Assembly: GCF_003073135.1 (NCBI RefSeq)
Contig: NZ_PGDQ01000010.1
Coordinates: forward strand, 1 to 64,000
Origin: Euzebya rosea
GTDB lineage: Bacteria; Actinomycetota; Nitriliruptoria; Euzebyales; Euzebyaceae
DNA length: 64,000 nt
Direction of reading: 5' to 3'
In this document: positions 54,140 to 62,159 of the stretch, one piece after another
Layout of the letters: each line of letters opens with the position of its first letter
How positions within the stretch are numbered: the stretch's first letter is position 1
The notes under the pieces: model-generated
The model's input: only the letters and a program-made list of their open reading frames with translations
What the model was told of the DNA's origin: nothing
Database searches by the model: none
Position numbers and translations under genes: made by a program

Positions 54140-55612
54140 TCAGCGCCGCCCGGCAGCGGACGGTCGTCCGGTGGCGTCGACGTCGTAGGCCACGCGGACA
54201 CCCGAGAAGATCTGTCGACGGTAGGGGTGGTCCCAGTTGCGGAAGGTGGTCCGGGCCACGCCGCTGCGGGTGGCCCAGGACGCGCCGCGCAGGACCTTCC
54301 AGTCACCGCCGAAGAACACCTCGCTGTACTCGGGGTAGGGGAAGGTCGTGTAACCCGGGTAGGGCTCGAAGTCGCTCGTCGTCCACTCGTAGCTGTCGCC
54401 GATCATGTGCTCCACCCCCAGCGCGGACGCCCCCCGGGGGTAGCTGCCGACCAGCGACGGACCCCACAGCCCCCGGTCGACGTTGGCGAGTTCGGGTCCC
54501 GGCGGGGCGTCGCCCCAGGGGAACGGTCGCGAGGCGCCGGTTGCCGGGTCGTGGGCGGCGGCCTTCTCCCACTCCTGCTCGCTGGGCAGCCGACCGCCGC
54601 ACCATGCGGCGAACGCCTCGGCCTCGAAGAAGCTGATGTGCTCGACCAGCTCGCGCGGGTCCAGCTCGTCGACTCGGTTGAACCGACGGATCCGCCAGCC
54701 GCCGTCGGCGGTGGGCACCCAGCCCTGCGGCGCGGTGTGGCCGGTCTCGTCGCGCCACTCGACGCCTCGGGGTGACCACCAGCGGTCCTCGCGATAACCC
54801 CCGTCGGCGACGAACGCGGCATACCGGCGAGCCGTCGCCGGGAACCGGTCGATCGCGAAGGTGGGCACGTCGACGGTGTGGCGCGGCCGTTCGTTGTCGT
54901 AGGCGGCGACGGCGGCCTCGCGTGCGGCCGGTCCGGCAGCGAGCGACACGTCGGCGGCGTGCAGCGCCCCGAACCCGAACGGTCCACCCGGGACCGTCAC
55001 GATCTCGGTGTCGTCGACCCGACGAGGTCGGCGGATCGTGCGTGCGGTTGCGGGCAGGTACAGCTGCAGCCGCGGGTCGTCGGTCGCGGCAAGCTCCTCG
55101 GCGTCCCCCGGACGGGGGTCCTCGCGCAGGTCCAGGGCCTGCAGCATCGTCTCCTGGTGCTGCGCCTCGTGCTGCAGGACCATCAGGTAGACGTAGCCGT
55201 CGGCCAGCAACGGCACGTCGGGATCGAGGTCGGTGGCCTCGAGCAGGCGCAGCGCATCGGCGCGGATGTCCGCAGCGTACGCGGTCGCCTCGGGCCGCTT
55301 GAGCAGCGGCAGGTCGGCACGGGTCCAGCGGGGGTTGTCGAAGGGGTTGTAGATCCGGTCGAGGTCGGGGTCGTGCTGGCTGCGGTCACCCAACCCGCGC
55401 AGCAACCACAGCTCCTCGAAGTTGCCGATGTGGCCGAGGTCCCAGACCAACGGGGACATGATGCGGTCGAACTGCCGGTGCATCGCCTCGTCGTCCAGCG
55501 GGTCCAGCAGCGTGAACGTCCATCGCCGTCCGTTGTCGAGCGCGGCGGCCAGGCGGGCCTTCACCCGCCCGGGGTCGGCGTGGCGGCCGGTCGTCGTCGA
55601 GGTGTCGCTCAC
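54140..55612 (-). CDS. egtB: Hercynine oxygenase EgtB
   Basis: 490 residues. A non-haem iron enzyme that couples hercynine with gamma-glutamylcysteine. It combines an N-terminal DinB-like helical domain and a C-terminal FGE/sulfatase-modifying-factor domain (CGGRLPSEQEWEKAA, HMIGDSYEWTTSDFEPYPG). The iron triad is H61 (DLGHIGNFEE), H148 and H152 (LQHEAQHQE), matching the mycobacterial enzyme. The presence of egtA and egtC indicates the gamma-glutamylcysteine-using type. GTG start with a GGAGGACAC site. Confidence 0.95.
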   Translation of the reverse strand: MSDTSTTTGRHADPGRVKARLAAALDNGRRWTFTLLDPLDDEAMHRQFDRIMSPLVWDLGHIGNFEELWLLRGLGDRSQHDPDLDRIYNPFDNPRWTRADLPLLKRPEATAYAADIRADALRLLEATDLDPDVPLLADGYVYLMVLQHEAQHQETMLQALDLREDPRPGDAEELAATDDPRLQLYLPATARTIRRPRRVDDTEIVTVPGGPFGFGALHAADVSLAAGPAAREAAVAAYDNERPRHTVDVPTFAIDRFPATARRYAAFVADGGYREDRWWSPRGVEWRDETGHTAPQGWVPTADGGWRIRRFNRVDELDPRELVEHISFFEAEAFAAWCGGRLPSEQEWEKAAAHDPATGASRPFPWGDAPPGPELANVDRGLWGPSLVGSYPRGASALGVEHMIGDSYEWTTSDFEPYPGYTTFPYPEYSEVFFGGDWKVLRGASWATRSGVARTTFRNWDHPYRRQIFSGVRVAYDVDATGRPSAAGRR

Positions 55613-55703
55613 GTCTCGGTGTCCTCCAGGGCTGGGACGGTCGTGGTCGGGGGATCGGGGCAGGACGGCAGGAACGGGACGGTCGTGGTCCGGACGGAAC
55701 GGG

Positions 55704-57044
55704 TCAGCACAGCGTCAGGGTGCCGACGGGTTCGCGGGCCCAGTCGAGCGCCGCGGTGGGTCCGTCGACGAAGCGCTCGCGGAGCTCGTCGGACGGGGTC
55801 CGACCGCGGAGGGTGAAGCGGTCGAGGAACCGCTCGGCCCGCCGGATGTCGGCCGGGTCGAGGTAGGCGGGTCCCAGACGTGCCGCGCCCTCGGCGGCCA
55901 TCGTCCACACCTCGACGGCCATCGCGCACAGCTCGCCGTCGGCCACGCCGAGGTGGGCGGCGCGCTGCAGCAGCTCGGGCAGGCGCGCGCGATGCGGCTC
56001 GAGCAGCCCTCGGACGGCGTCGAGGGTGCGGTCGTCGTACAGCAGCCCTGCGAGGAGGACGACAGGGACGGCACGCCACCGTCCGGGCAGCGCGTCCACC
56101 GAGCGGATCTCCAGGAACCCGCGCAGCCGGACCTCCGGGAACAGGGTCGTCAGGTGGTAGGCCACGTCGGTGGTCGTGGGTCGTCCGTGCACGGGATGCC
56201 CGTCGAGGATCCACCGCTCGAGCGTGAAGCCGGGTTCGCCGGGCACGGCGTCGTCGCCGTCGCGGAACAGCAGCACGTCGGCGGCCAGCGCCTGCGCGCA
56301 CAGGACGTCGACGGGGTCGGTGCGTCCGGCGACGAAGGCGGCCGGCACCCCCGTCCTCGTCTGGTCCAGCCACTGCCACGCGAGCGCCCGCCCGTTGACG
56401 GCCCCCGCGGTCGGGCTGCAGGCGAAGGTCGCCGTCATCAGCGGCGAGGCCAGCAGCGCCGTGGCCCAGCGGTCGACGGGCTGGCTGCCCACGCCGAGGT
56501 CGAGGTTGACCTGCAGCGACGCCGTGTGGGTCATCATCGTCCGGCCGTGCGGGCCGCGCCGCCCGAAGTAGTCGTGCATCGCCGGGTACCGCGGACAGGC
56601 CAGCTGCTGGCGGACCGACCCAGCGGGATGCCACACGTCCAGGCCGGCGGAGACCAGGGCCAGTCCGCGAGAGTCCAGCAGCGTGGCGATGTCACCGACG
56701 GTGTCCGACATCGCCCCCAGCGCGGCAGCTGCCGTCCATGCCGGCGGGCCGGCGAACTCCAGCTGGGCACCCGGCTCGGGCAGGAGTCGGCCACCGTCGG
56801 CGGTCCGCCATCCCGTCAGGGACCTGGCGCTCGGCGGTTCGGGGTCCAGGTCCGGGTGGTCGTCGAGGACCGCAGTCATGGTCGCCAGGTCGGCACGGCC
56901 GACCGGGGCGCCGTGCCGGTCGACATGGACCAGGAAGTGCTCGGACTCCAGCCCCACCGCGCCGGGACCCGGGCAGCTGGCCGACGGGACCAGCGTGGAC
57001 GCCAGCAGCGCACGAACCTCTTCCGGTTCGGTCACCGCGGTCAT
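55704..57044 (-). CDS. egtA: Glutamate-cysteine ligase EgtA
   Basis: About 446 residues. It makes gamma-glutamylcysteine, the sulfur donor for EgtB. Family blocks: GAVGLESEHFLVHV (glutamate/ATP site), GRRGPHGRTMMTHTASLQVN, and FPEVRLRGFLEIRSVDALP near the C-terminus. First gene of the egt set; a 91-bp gap with a doubled GGGACGGTCGTGGTC (55634-55648 and 55676-55690) separates it from egtB. The ATG at 57044 has a GAAGGGG ribosome-binding site; an upstream in-frame start at 57083 is less likely. A second, related ligase is encoded at 58630-59943. Confidence 0.9.
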   Translation of the reverse strand: MTAVTEPEEVRALLASTLVPSASCPGPGAVGLESEHFLVHVDRHGAPVGRADLATMTAVLDDHPDLDPEPPSARSLTGWRTADGGRLLPEPGAQLEFAGPPAWTAAAALGAMSDTVGDIATLLDSRGLALVSAGLDVWHPAGSVRQQLACPRYPAMHDYFGRRGPHGRTMMTHTASLQVNLDLGVGSQPVDRWATALLASPLMTATFACSPTAGAVNGRALAWQWLDQTRTGVPAAFVAGRTDPVDVLCAQALAADVLLFRDGDDAVPGEPGFTLERWILDGHPVHGRPTTTDVAYHLTTLFPEVRLRGFLEIRSVDALPGRWRAVPVVLLAGLLYDDRTLDAVRGLLEPHRARLPELLQRAAHLGVADGELCAMAVEVWTMAAEGAARLGPAYLDPADIRRAERFLDRFTLRGRTPSDELRERFVDGPTAALDWAREPVGTLTLC

Positions 57045-57151
57045 GTTGGTCGCCCCTTCGTGCACAGCCGTCACTCTTCCCACTCTCGCCCATCACGACG
57101 CGATGGGGGCGGGCAGGCCTGTGGTTGTGAACACCGGCGTGTCAGGGGATT

Positions 57152-57197
57152 GTTCCGCACCGTGCTTTCGAAAGGGTGAACTCCCGGTGGGCGGAAC
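57152..57197. terminator. Candidate terminator hairpin downstream of greA
   Basis: GTTCCGCACCG (57152-57162) pairs with CGGTGGGCGGAAC (57185-57197) with a 2-base bulge, enclosing the palindrome CTTTCGAAAG (57165-57174). It sits between the greA stop and the egtA start on the minus strand, so it could end greA transcription before the egt operon or lie in the egt leader. Confidence 0.4.
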
Positions 57198-57204
57198 CCG
57201 ACGG

Positions 57205-57687
57205 CTACGGGGCGCGCACGTCCGTGATCGACATCGTGAACGTCACGCCGGTCGGGCCGGTGTAGGCGACCTCGTCGCCCTTCTTGCTGCCGAGGAGCGC
57301 CTTGCCCATGGGGGAGGTGGCGCTGACGACCTCGACCCCCTCGCCGGGCGTGTCCTCCATGGAGCCGATGAAGTACTCCTCGACGTCGCCGTCGTCGTCG
57401 ACCGTCACGATCATGCCGACCGCGACCTCACCGGAGTTCGGGTCGACCTCGGAGATGACGGCGTTGCGGAGGCGGGCCTCGAGGACGCGGATGCGGTCCT
57501 CGTTCATGCCCTGCTCGTCCTTCGCCGCGTGGTACTCGGCGTTCTCCTTGAGGTCGCCGTGACCGCGCGCGACCTCGATCCGGTCGGTGATCTCCTGCCG
57601 GAGGGTCGTGGATCGGCGCTGCAGCTCCTCCTGAAGGCGGTCATGGGCCTGCTGGGTGAGGTGCTCTGCGTGCTCGGTCTCGCTCAT
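57205..57687 (-). CDS. greA: Transcription elongation factor GreA
   Basis: 160 residues, full length. It rescues backtracked RNA polymerase by promoting transcript cleavage. The N-terminal coiled coil (LQEELQRRSTTLRQEITDRI) carries the acidic tip region GDLKENAEYHAAKDEQ that enters the polymerase secondary channel; the C-terminal globular domain follows (VGMIVTVDDDGDVEEYFIG ... TSPMGKALLGSKKGDEV). Divergent from the Fpg/Nei gene. Confidence 0.95.
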   Translation of the reverse strand: MSETEHAEHLTQQAHDRLQEELQRRSTTLRQEITDRIEVARGHGDLKENAEYHAAKDEQGMNEDRIRVLEARLRNAVISEVDPNSGEVAVGMIVTVDDDGDVEEYFIGSMEDTPGEGVEVVSATSPMGKALLGSKKGDEVAYTGPTGVTFTMSITDVRAP

Positions 57688-57749
57688 AGTGCAGAGAGTC
57701 TAGTGCGGGGTGTGACATCCGCGGCGGCGCGACGTGTCACGATGGTCGG

Positions 57750-58628
57750 GTGCCCGAGCTTCCCGAAGTCCGCGCCCACGCCGAGCGGATGACCGCCGCC
57801 CTCGCCGACGACGTCCTCGACGGCGTCACCCTGCTGGGCTTCTCGTCGCTGAAGACCTTCGACCCGCCGCCCGACGCGGCGGTCGGCAACGCACTCCAGC
57901 AGGTCGGCACCCGCGGCAAGCACCTGCTGCTGGACTTCGGGGACACCACCCACGTGGTCCACCTCATGCAGGGCGGCCGACTGCGTCCGGACCCGAAGGA
58001 GGCCAAGAAGCCCCGCGGGGGGCTGTTCCGCTGGACCTTCGCCGACGCGGGCTCGTGGCTGCTGACCGAGGCCGGCACCGAACGCAAGGCCGGGGTGTGG
58101 GTCCTGCGCAGCCCGGTGGAGGGACAGCCGCCGCTGGACGGGCTCGGCCCCGAGGCCGACACCGTCGACGCCGCACAGCTGGCAGCCATGTTCGCGGCCC
58201 ACTCGGCCCGCATCCACACGATGCTGCGCGACCAGCGGGTCCTGGCCGGGATCGGGCGGATGCTCGCCAACGAGATCTGCCACCGCGCGAAGGTCTCGCC
58301 GTTCGCCCAGACCGCCTCCATGGGGGCCGAGGACGCCGAACGGATCGCCGCGGCCATGCACGAGGCAATCGAGGAGGCGCTGGCGGTGGAGCGGGTGCGC
58401 GACGACATGTCGTCCTCGGCCGACCGACCGTCCCGGGTGCACAACCACACGGGCGATCCCTGTCCCGAGTGCGGGGACCAGGTGCGGGCGGTGGAGTACA
58501 ACGCCTACACGGTCAACTACTGCGCGACGTGCCAGACCGACGGCAAGGTCCTGGCCGACAACGCGATGAGCAAGTTCGGGGTCCGCGACGCGCCGCCGAA
58601 GAAGCGCCCGAAGCGGTCCCGCCGGTAG
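57750..58628 (+). CDS. Fpg/Nei-family DNA glycosylase
   Basis: 292 residues. The N-terminal MPELPEV provides the catalytic proline (P2) and glutamate (E3); the beta-hairpin lysine is K57 (TRGKHLLLDF). An H2TH helix region (ILAGIGRMLANEICHRAKVSPF type) precedes a C-terminal zinc finger (CPECGDQVRAVEY, NYCATCQTDGK). It removes oxidised or ring-opened bases with AP-lyase activity; actinobacteria carry several paralogues and the substrate preference (8-oxoguanine or pyrimidine) is not assignable here. GTG start. Convergent with the second EgtA-like gene, 1 bp apart. Confidence 0.92.
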   Translation: MPELPEVRAHAERMTAALADDVLDGVTLLGFSSLKTFDPPPDAAVGNALQQVGTRGKHLLLDFGDTTHVVHLMQGGRLRPDPKEAKKPRGGLFRWTFADAGSWLLTEAGTERKAGVWVLRSPVEGQPPLDGLGPEADTVDAAQLAAMFAAHSARIHTMLRDQRVLAGIGRMLANEICHRAKVSPFAQTASMGAEDAERIAAAMHEAIEEALAVERVRDDMSSSADRPSRVHNHTGDPCPECGDQVRAVEYNAYTVNYCATCQTDGKVLADNAMSKFGVRDAPPKKRPKRSRR

Positions 58629-58629
58629 T

Positions 58630-59943
58630 TCAGCGGGCCCACTCCAGCGCCTCGGCGGGGCTGCGGCGTCGGAGGTCCCGCTGCTCGTCGGCGGGGTGGC
58701 GACGCCGTCGGGTGAAGCGGTCGAGGAACGCGTCGGCCGTGTCGAGCCAGCGCTCGCCGACCCATGCCGCGCCCATCCGGTCGGCCCCGCCCATGGCCAG
58801 CTCCCACAGCGGTCCGGCCAGCTCCCACACCAGCGGGTCGGTGAGCCCACGGCGAACAGCGCGGTCCTGCAGGCGGGGAAGGTCGCGCCGGGCCCGCTCG
58901 AGCAGGTCCCGGGCCCGTGCCGTCGTGTCGGGCTCGTAGAGCAGTCCGGTCAGCAGCACCGCCGGCGCGGCACGCCATCGCCGCGGCAGCTGGTCCACCC
59001 CGCGCACCTCCAGGAACCCACGCAGCCGGACCTCCGGGAACAACGTCGACAGGTGCATGTCGACGTCCACGGTGGTCGGTGGGCCGTGCTGTGGGTGCCC
59101 GTCTCGAACCCAGTCGCCGAACGTCCAGCCCGGTCGACCCGGGTGCATCTCGATCCCGCGGGAGACCAGCATCACGTCGGCGCGCATCACGTCCCACAGC
59201 AGGTGCGCGACGGGATCGTCCACCCCGGTGGCGATCAACGCCGGGACGCCCGTCCGGGTCGGGTCCAGCTGTGCCCAGGCCAGCGCGCGTCCGTTGACGG
59301 CTTCTGCGGTGGGGGAGTTGGCGAACGTCGCGACGACCAGCGGCGCGGCCAGGTTGGCCACCACCCACCGGTCGACGGCCATCGCGGGCGGACCGAGGTC
59401 GAGGTTGACCTGCAGGCTGGCCGACGCGCACATCAACGCCTGGCCGTTGGTGCCCCGACGGCCGAAGTAGGTGCCCATCGCCCGATACCGCGGCAGGTCC
59501 AGCTGGACGTCGAGTCCCTCGGGCGGATGGAACGGGTCCAGGCCCGCCCCGGCCAGCGCCAACCCTGCCCGGTCCAGGCACGGCTCGATCGCCGTGGCCA
59601 GCCCGTCCAGCCGGTCGAGCGCCGTCGCCAGGGTCGGCTCGGGGTCGGTGATCAGCTCGAGCTGGCCGCCGGGTTCCTCGGTGATCTGCCCGTCCTCGCT
59701 CAGCCAGCGGGGCCGTTCGCTGCCGCCCTGCGCCACCACGCCGTCGGCGGCGTCGATCGCGTCGACCAGCTCCTCCAGCTCCGAGCGTCGTCGATCCCCG
59801 GTGTGGAGGACGAACATCTCGGCCTCCAGCCCGACGGCGCCGCGGACCGGCAGGTCGTCGGTGGGGACGAAGCACGTCGCAGCGAGATGGGCGGCGACGT
59901 CGTCGGCGTCGCGCAGCACACGAGGGTCCAGCACGGGCGTCAC
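58630..59943 (-). CDS. Second EgtA-like glutamate-cysteine ligase paralogue
   Basis: 437 residues, clearly homologous to the EgtA at 55704-57044. It shares GAVGLEAEMFVLHTG, GRRGTNGQALMCASASLQVN and FPEVRLRGFLEVRGVDQLP. The active-site-region blocks are kept with conservative changes, so it may be a functional ligase. Its gene is not in the egt operon. Possible roles: another gamma-glutamyl amide or thiol, or a backup EgtA. It has no visible thiol-pathway neighbour. GTG start; convergent with the Fpg/Nei gene. Confidence 0.85.
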   Translation of the reverse strand: MTPVLDPRVLRDADDVAAHLAATCFVPTDDLPVRGAVGLEAEMFVLHTGDRRRSELEELVDAIDAADGVVAQGGSERPRWLSEDGQITEEPGGQLELITDPEPTLATALDRLDGLATAIEPCLDRAGLALAGAGLDPFHPPEGLDVQLDLPRYRAMGTYFGRRGTNGQALMCASASLQVNLDLGPPAMAVDRWVVANLAAPLVVATFANSPTAEAVNGRALAWAQLDPTRTGVPALIATGVDDPVAHLLWDVMRADVMLVSRGIEMHPGRPGWTFGDWVRDGHPQHGPPTTVDVDMHLSTLFPEVRLRGFLEVRGVDQLPRRWRAAPAVLLTGLLYEPDTTARARDLLERARRDLPRLQDRAVRRGLTDPLVWELAGPLWELAMGGADRMGAAWVGERWLDTADAFLDRFTRRRRHPADEQRDLRRRSPAEALEWAR

Positions 59944-60052
59944 GGTACGACGGCACGGGCGACCGATCGGTATCGTCCGACGGCGTCGTCGGTGACGGTT
60001 CGGTGACCGGCGGTCCGTTCCGGACCCGCCGCGTGCTTACACTGCCCGCCCG

Positions 60053-60844
60053 ATGGCTGTCCGCGTCCCGCTTGGTCCCGACCTGCTGTACCGGCTCTAC
60101 GACCGGCAGCTGGAGTCGCGAGTGCGCGCGGGCACCCTGCCGCAGCACGTCGGCGTCATCCTCGACGGCAACCGGCGCTTCGCCCGGGAACGCGGCTACG
60201 ACAGCCCGGCCGACGGGCATCGGGCCGGTGCGGAGAAGATCCCCGAGCTGCTGGACTGGTGCGCGTCCCTGGGCATCGGCTGGGTCACCCTGTGGCTGCT
60301 GTCCACGGAGAACCTGGGTCGGGACGAGGACGAGCTGGCCGCCCTCGTGGAGATCATCGGCGAGAGCGTCCGCGGCCTGGCCGACCGCCGTGACCGGTGG
60401 CCCGGACTGCGCATCACCGGCGTCGGCGCGATCGGCGAGCTGCCGGGGGCGCTGCAGGAGGAGCTCGCCGCGGCCGAGGACGCCACCGCCGACGGCGACA
60501 CCCTCCACGTGCAGATCGCCGTCGGCTACGGCGGACGACAGGAGATCATCCATGCGCTGCGCAACCACCTGGAGGAGCGCGCCGCCGCGGGCGACAGCAT
60601 CACCGACGTGATCGATGATCTGCAGCCCGAACACATCGCCGCGAACCTCTACACCGCCGGCACGCCGGACCCGGACCTGATCATCCGCACCTCCGGGGAG
60701 CTGCGGCTGTCGGGATTTCTGATGTGGCAGTCGGCCCATTCGGAGTTCTACTTCTGCGACCCGTACTGGCCGGAGTTCCGCCACATCGACTTCCTCCGCG
60801 CCCTGCGGGACTTCCAGCGTCGCCGGCGTCGGTTCGGTCGTTGA
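60053..60844 (+). CDS. Short-chain Z-isoprenyl diphosphate synthase (Rv1086-like)
   Basis: 263 residues, UppS family. The catalytic aspartate is D38 (VILDGNRRFARERGY), with LSTENLGRDEDELAALVEII, AVGYGGRQEIIHALR and the terminal LIIRTSGELRLSGFLMWQSAHSE blocks. The N-terminus (LLYRLYDRQL) and the C-terminus (FLRALRDFQRRRRRFGR) resemble Mycobacterium tuberculosis Rv1086, which makes omega,E,Z-farnesyl diphosphate, so a C15 product for decaprenyl phosphate synthesis is likely. The gene starts 109 bp after the divergent EgtA-like gene. Confidence 0.9.
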   Translation: MAVRVPLGPDLLYRLYDRQLESRVRAGTLPQHVGVILDGNRRFARERGYDSPADGHRAGAEKIPELLDWCASLGIGWVTLWLLSTENLGRDEDELAALVEIIGESVRGLADRRDRWPGLRITGVGAIGELPGALQEELAAAEDATADGDTLHVQIAVGYGGRQEIIHALRNHLEERAAAGDSITDVIDDLQPEHIAANLYTAGTPDPDLIIRTSGELRLSGFLMWQSAHSEFYFCDPYWPEFRHIDFLRALRDFQRRRRRFGR

Positions 60845-60901
60845 GGCACCCCCACCGCTGACCGGGCGAGCGGGCCGCACGGGCGTGCGACACTGCCCGC
60901 C

Positions 60902-61474
60902 ATGCCGATCGAACAGACCTCAATCGACGGGCTCCTCGTGGTCCGCTGGGACACCCACGACGACGACCGCGGCTTCTTCCGCCAGACCTATCAGGTCCGC
61001 GAGCTCGACGAGGCCCTCGGACGTCCGGTGACGTTCCGCCAGGGCAACCACTCCCACTCCGTGCCCGGTGTGCTGCGCGGGTTCCACGCCGAGCCGTGGG
61101 ACAAGTGCGTCTACGTCGTGCGTGGCCTGGCCATGGCCGCGATCGCCGACATCCGGCCGGACTCGCCGACCTTCGGCACCGTCGAGACGTTCCTCCTCGG
61201 TGCACCGCCCGACGGCGAGCGCATCCGGCTGTTCATCAGCGAGGGGCTGGCCAACTCCTTCGTCACCCTCGGCGAGGAGCGGACGGACTACCTCTACGAC
61301 GTCAGCGGCTACTGGCAGGCGGGGGTCACGCAGCCGGCGGTGATCTGGGACGACCCCGACCTGGGTGTCGACTGGCCGCTGGAGGACCCGATCCTCAGCG
61401 AGAAGGACCAGCAGAACCCCACCCTCAGGGAGCTGTTCCCCGACCACCCGAAGTGGGCGGGGGAGGACGGCTGA
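60902..61474 (+). CDS. RmlC-like cupin epimerase (dTDP-4-dehydrorhamnose 3,5-epimerase family)
   Basis: 190 residues. The cupin/epimerase signatures FRQGNHSHSVPGVLRGFH (catalytic base H62) and YLYDVSGYW are present, ending PIL(S)EKDQ. It would epimerise dTDP-4-keto-6-deoxyglucose in dTDP-rhamnose synthesis, but no rmlA, rmlB or rmlD gene is adjacent, so a related sugar-nucleotide substrate is possible. Starts 57 bp after the prenyl synthase gene. Confidence 0.85.
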   Translation: MPIEQTSIDGLLVVRWDTHDDDRGFFRQTYQVRELDEALGRPVTFRQGNHSHSVPGVLRGFHAEPWDKCVYVVRGLAMAAIADIRPDSPTFGTVETFLLGAPPDGERIRLFISEGLANSFVTLGEERTDYLYDVSGYWQAGVTQPAVIWDDPDLGVDWPLEDPILSEKDQQNPTLRELFPDHPKWAGEDG

Positions 61475-61522
61475 GCGAACGGCGGGGACACCTGCACGGA
61501 ACCGACGGCCAGGAGTCGTAGA

Positions 61523-62068
61523 GTGCCAACAGGAGTGGAAACCGTCATCGAACTCGTCCGTCACGCCAAGGCGCACAGCCGCGACCGTTGGTGGGGCCGA
61601 CCGGACCGCGAACGACCGCTGACCGACGTCGGCATGGACCAGTCGCGGGCGCTGGCCAAGGAGCTCCACACCGGCGCGCCCATCGCGAAGCTGTTCTCCA
61701 GCCCATGGACGCGCTGCCTGCAGACCCTCGACCCGCTGGCCGACACCCTCGGCGTGCACGCGGTCGAGGAGGACGTCCTCGGTGAGGTCGTCTCGTTGCC
61801 GGTGCACGACGGCGGCGACGCCTGGGTCACCTCCGCCTGGCTGGGCGGACGGGCCGTGGGCTTCGTCGACCGGGTCGTCGCCACCTACGCCGGCAAGCGC
61901 GTGGTGGCCTGCTCCCACGGTGACGTCATCCCGGCCGTCGTCGCGCTGATCGTCGGCCGTGACGGCCTCGACGTCACCGACGTGCGCTGCAAGAAGGGCG
62001 GCCGCTTCACCCTCACCTTCTCCGACGCCCGCTGCGTCGACGCGACCTACCACCCACCGCCGGACTGA
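61523..62068 (+). CDS. Histidine phosphatase family protein
   Basis: 181 residues. The N-terminal phosphatase motif is VRHAKAHSRDRW with nucleophile H14; the second histidine is in ACSHGDVIPAVVAL. The short size and RHAKA suit SixA/phosphohistidine-phosphatase-like members. The substrate is unknown. GTG start with an AGGAGTCG ribosome-binding site; a GTG four codons on is possible. Confidence 0.88.
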   Translation: MPTGVETVIELVRHAKAHSRDRWWGRPDRERPLTDVGMDQSRALAKELHTGAPIAKLFSSPWTRCLQTLDPLADTLGVHAVEEDVLGEVVSLPVHDGGDAWVTSAWLGGRAVGFVDRVVATYAGKRVVACSHGDVIPAVVALIVGRDGLDVTDVRCKKGGRFTLTFSDARCVDATYHPPPD

Positions 62069-62159
62069 CCCCACGCGGGTCGGCCCGCCTCCCACAACTG
62101 CATACGCCCAGCTCTGCTCGCGAGTTCAGCCAGACCGTTCAACCAGAGAGGCCACCCTG

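Noticed and set aside
55634-55690. Doubled GGGACGGTCGTGGTC between egtA and egtB as a regulatory element
   Set aside because: Two copies 42 bp apart in a 91-bp gap may be a simple duplication; there is no palindrome or other support.
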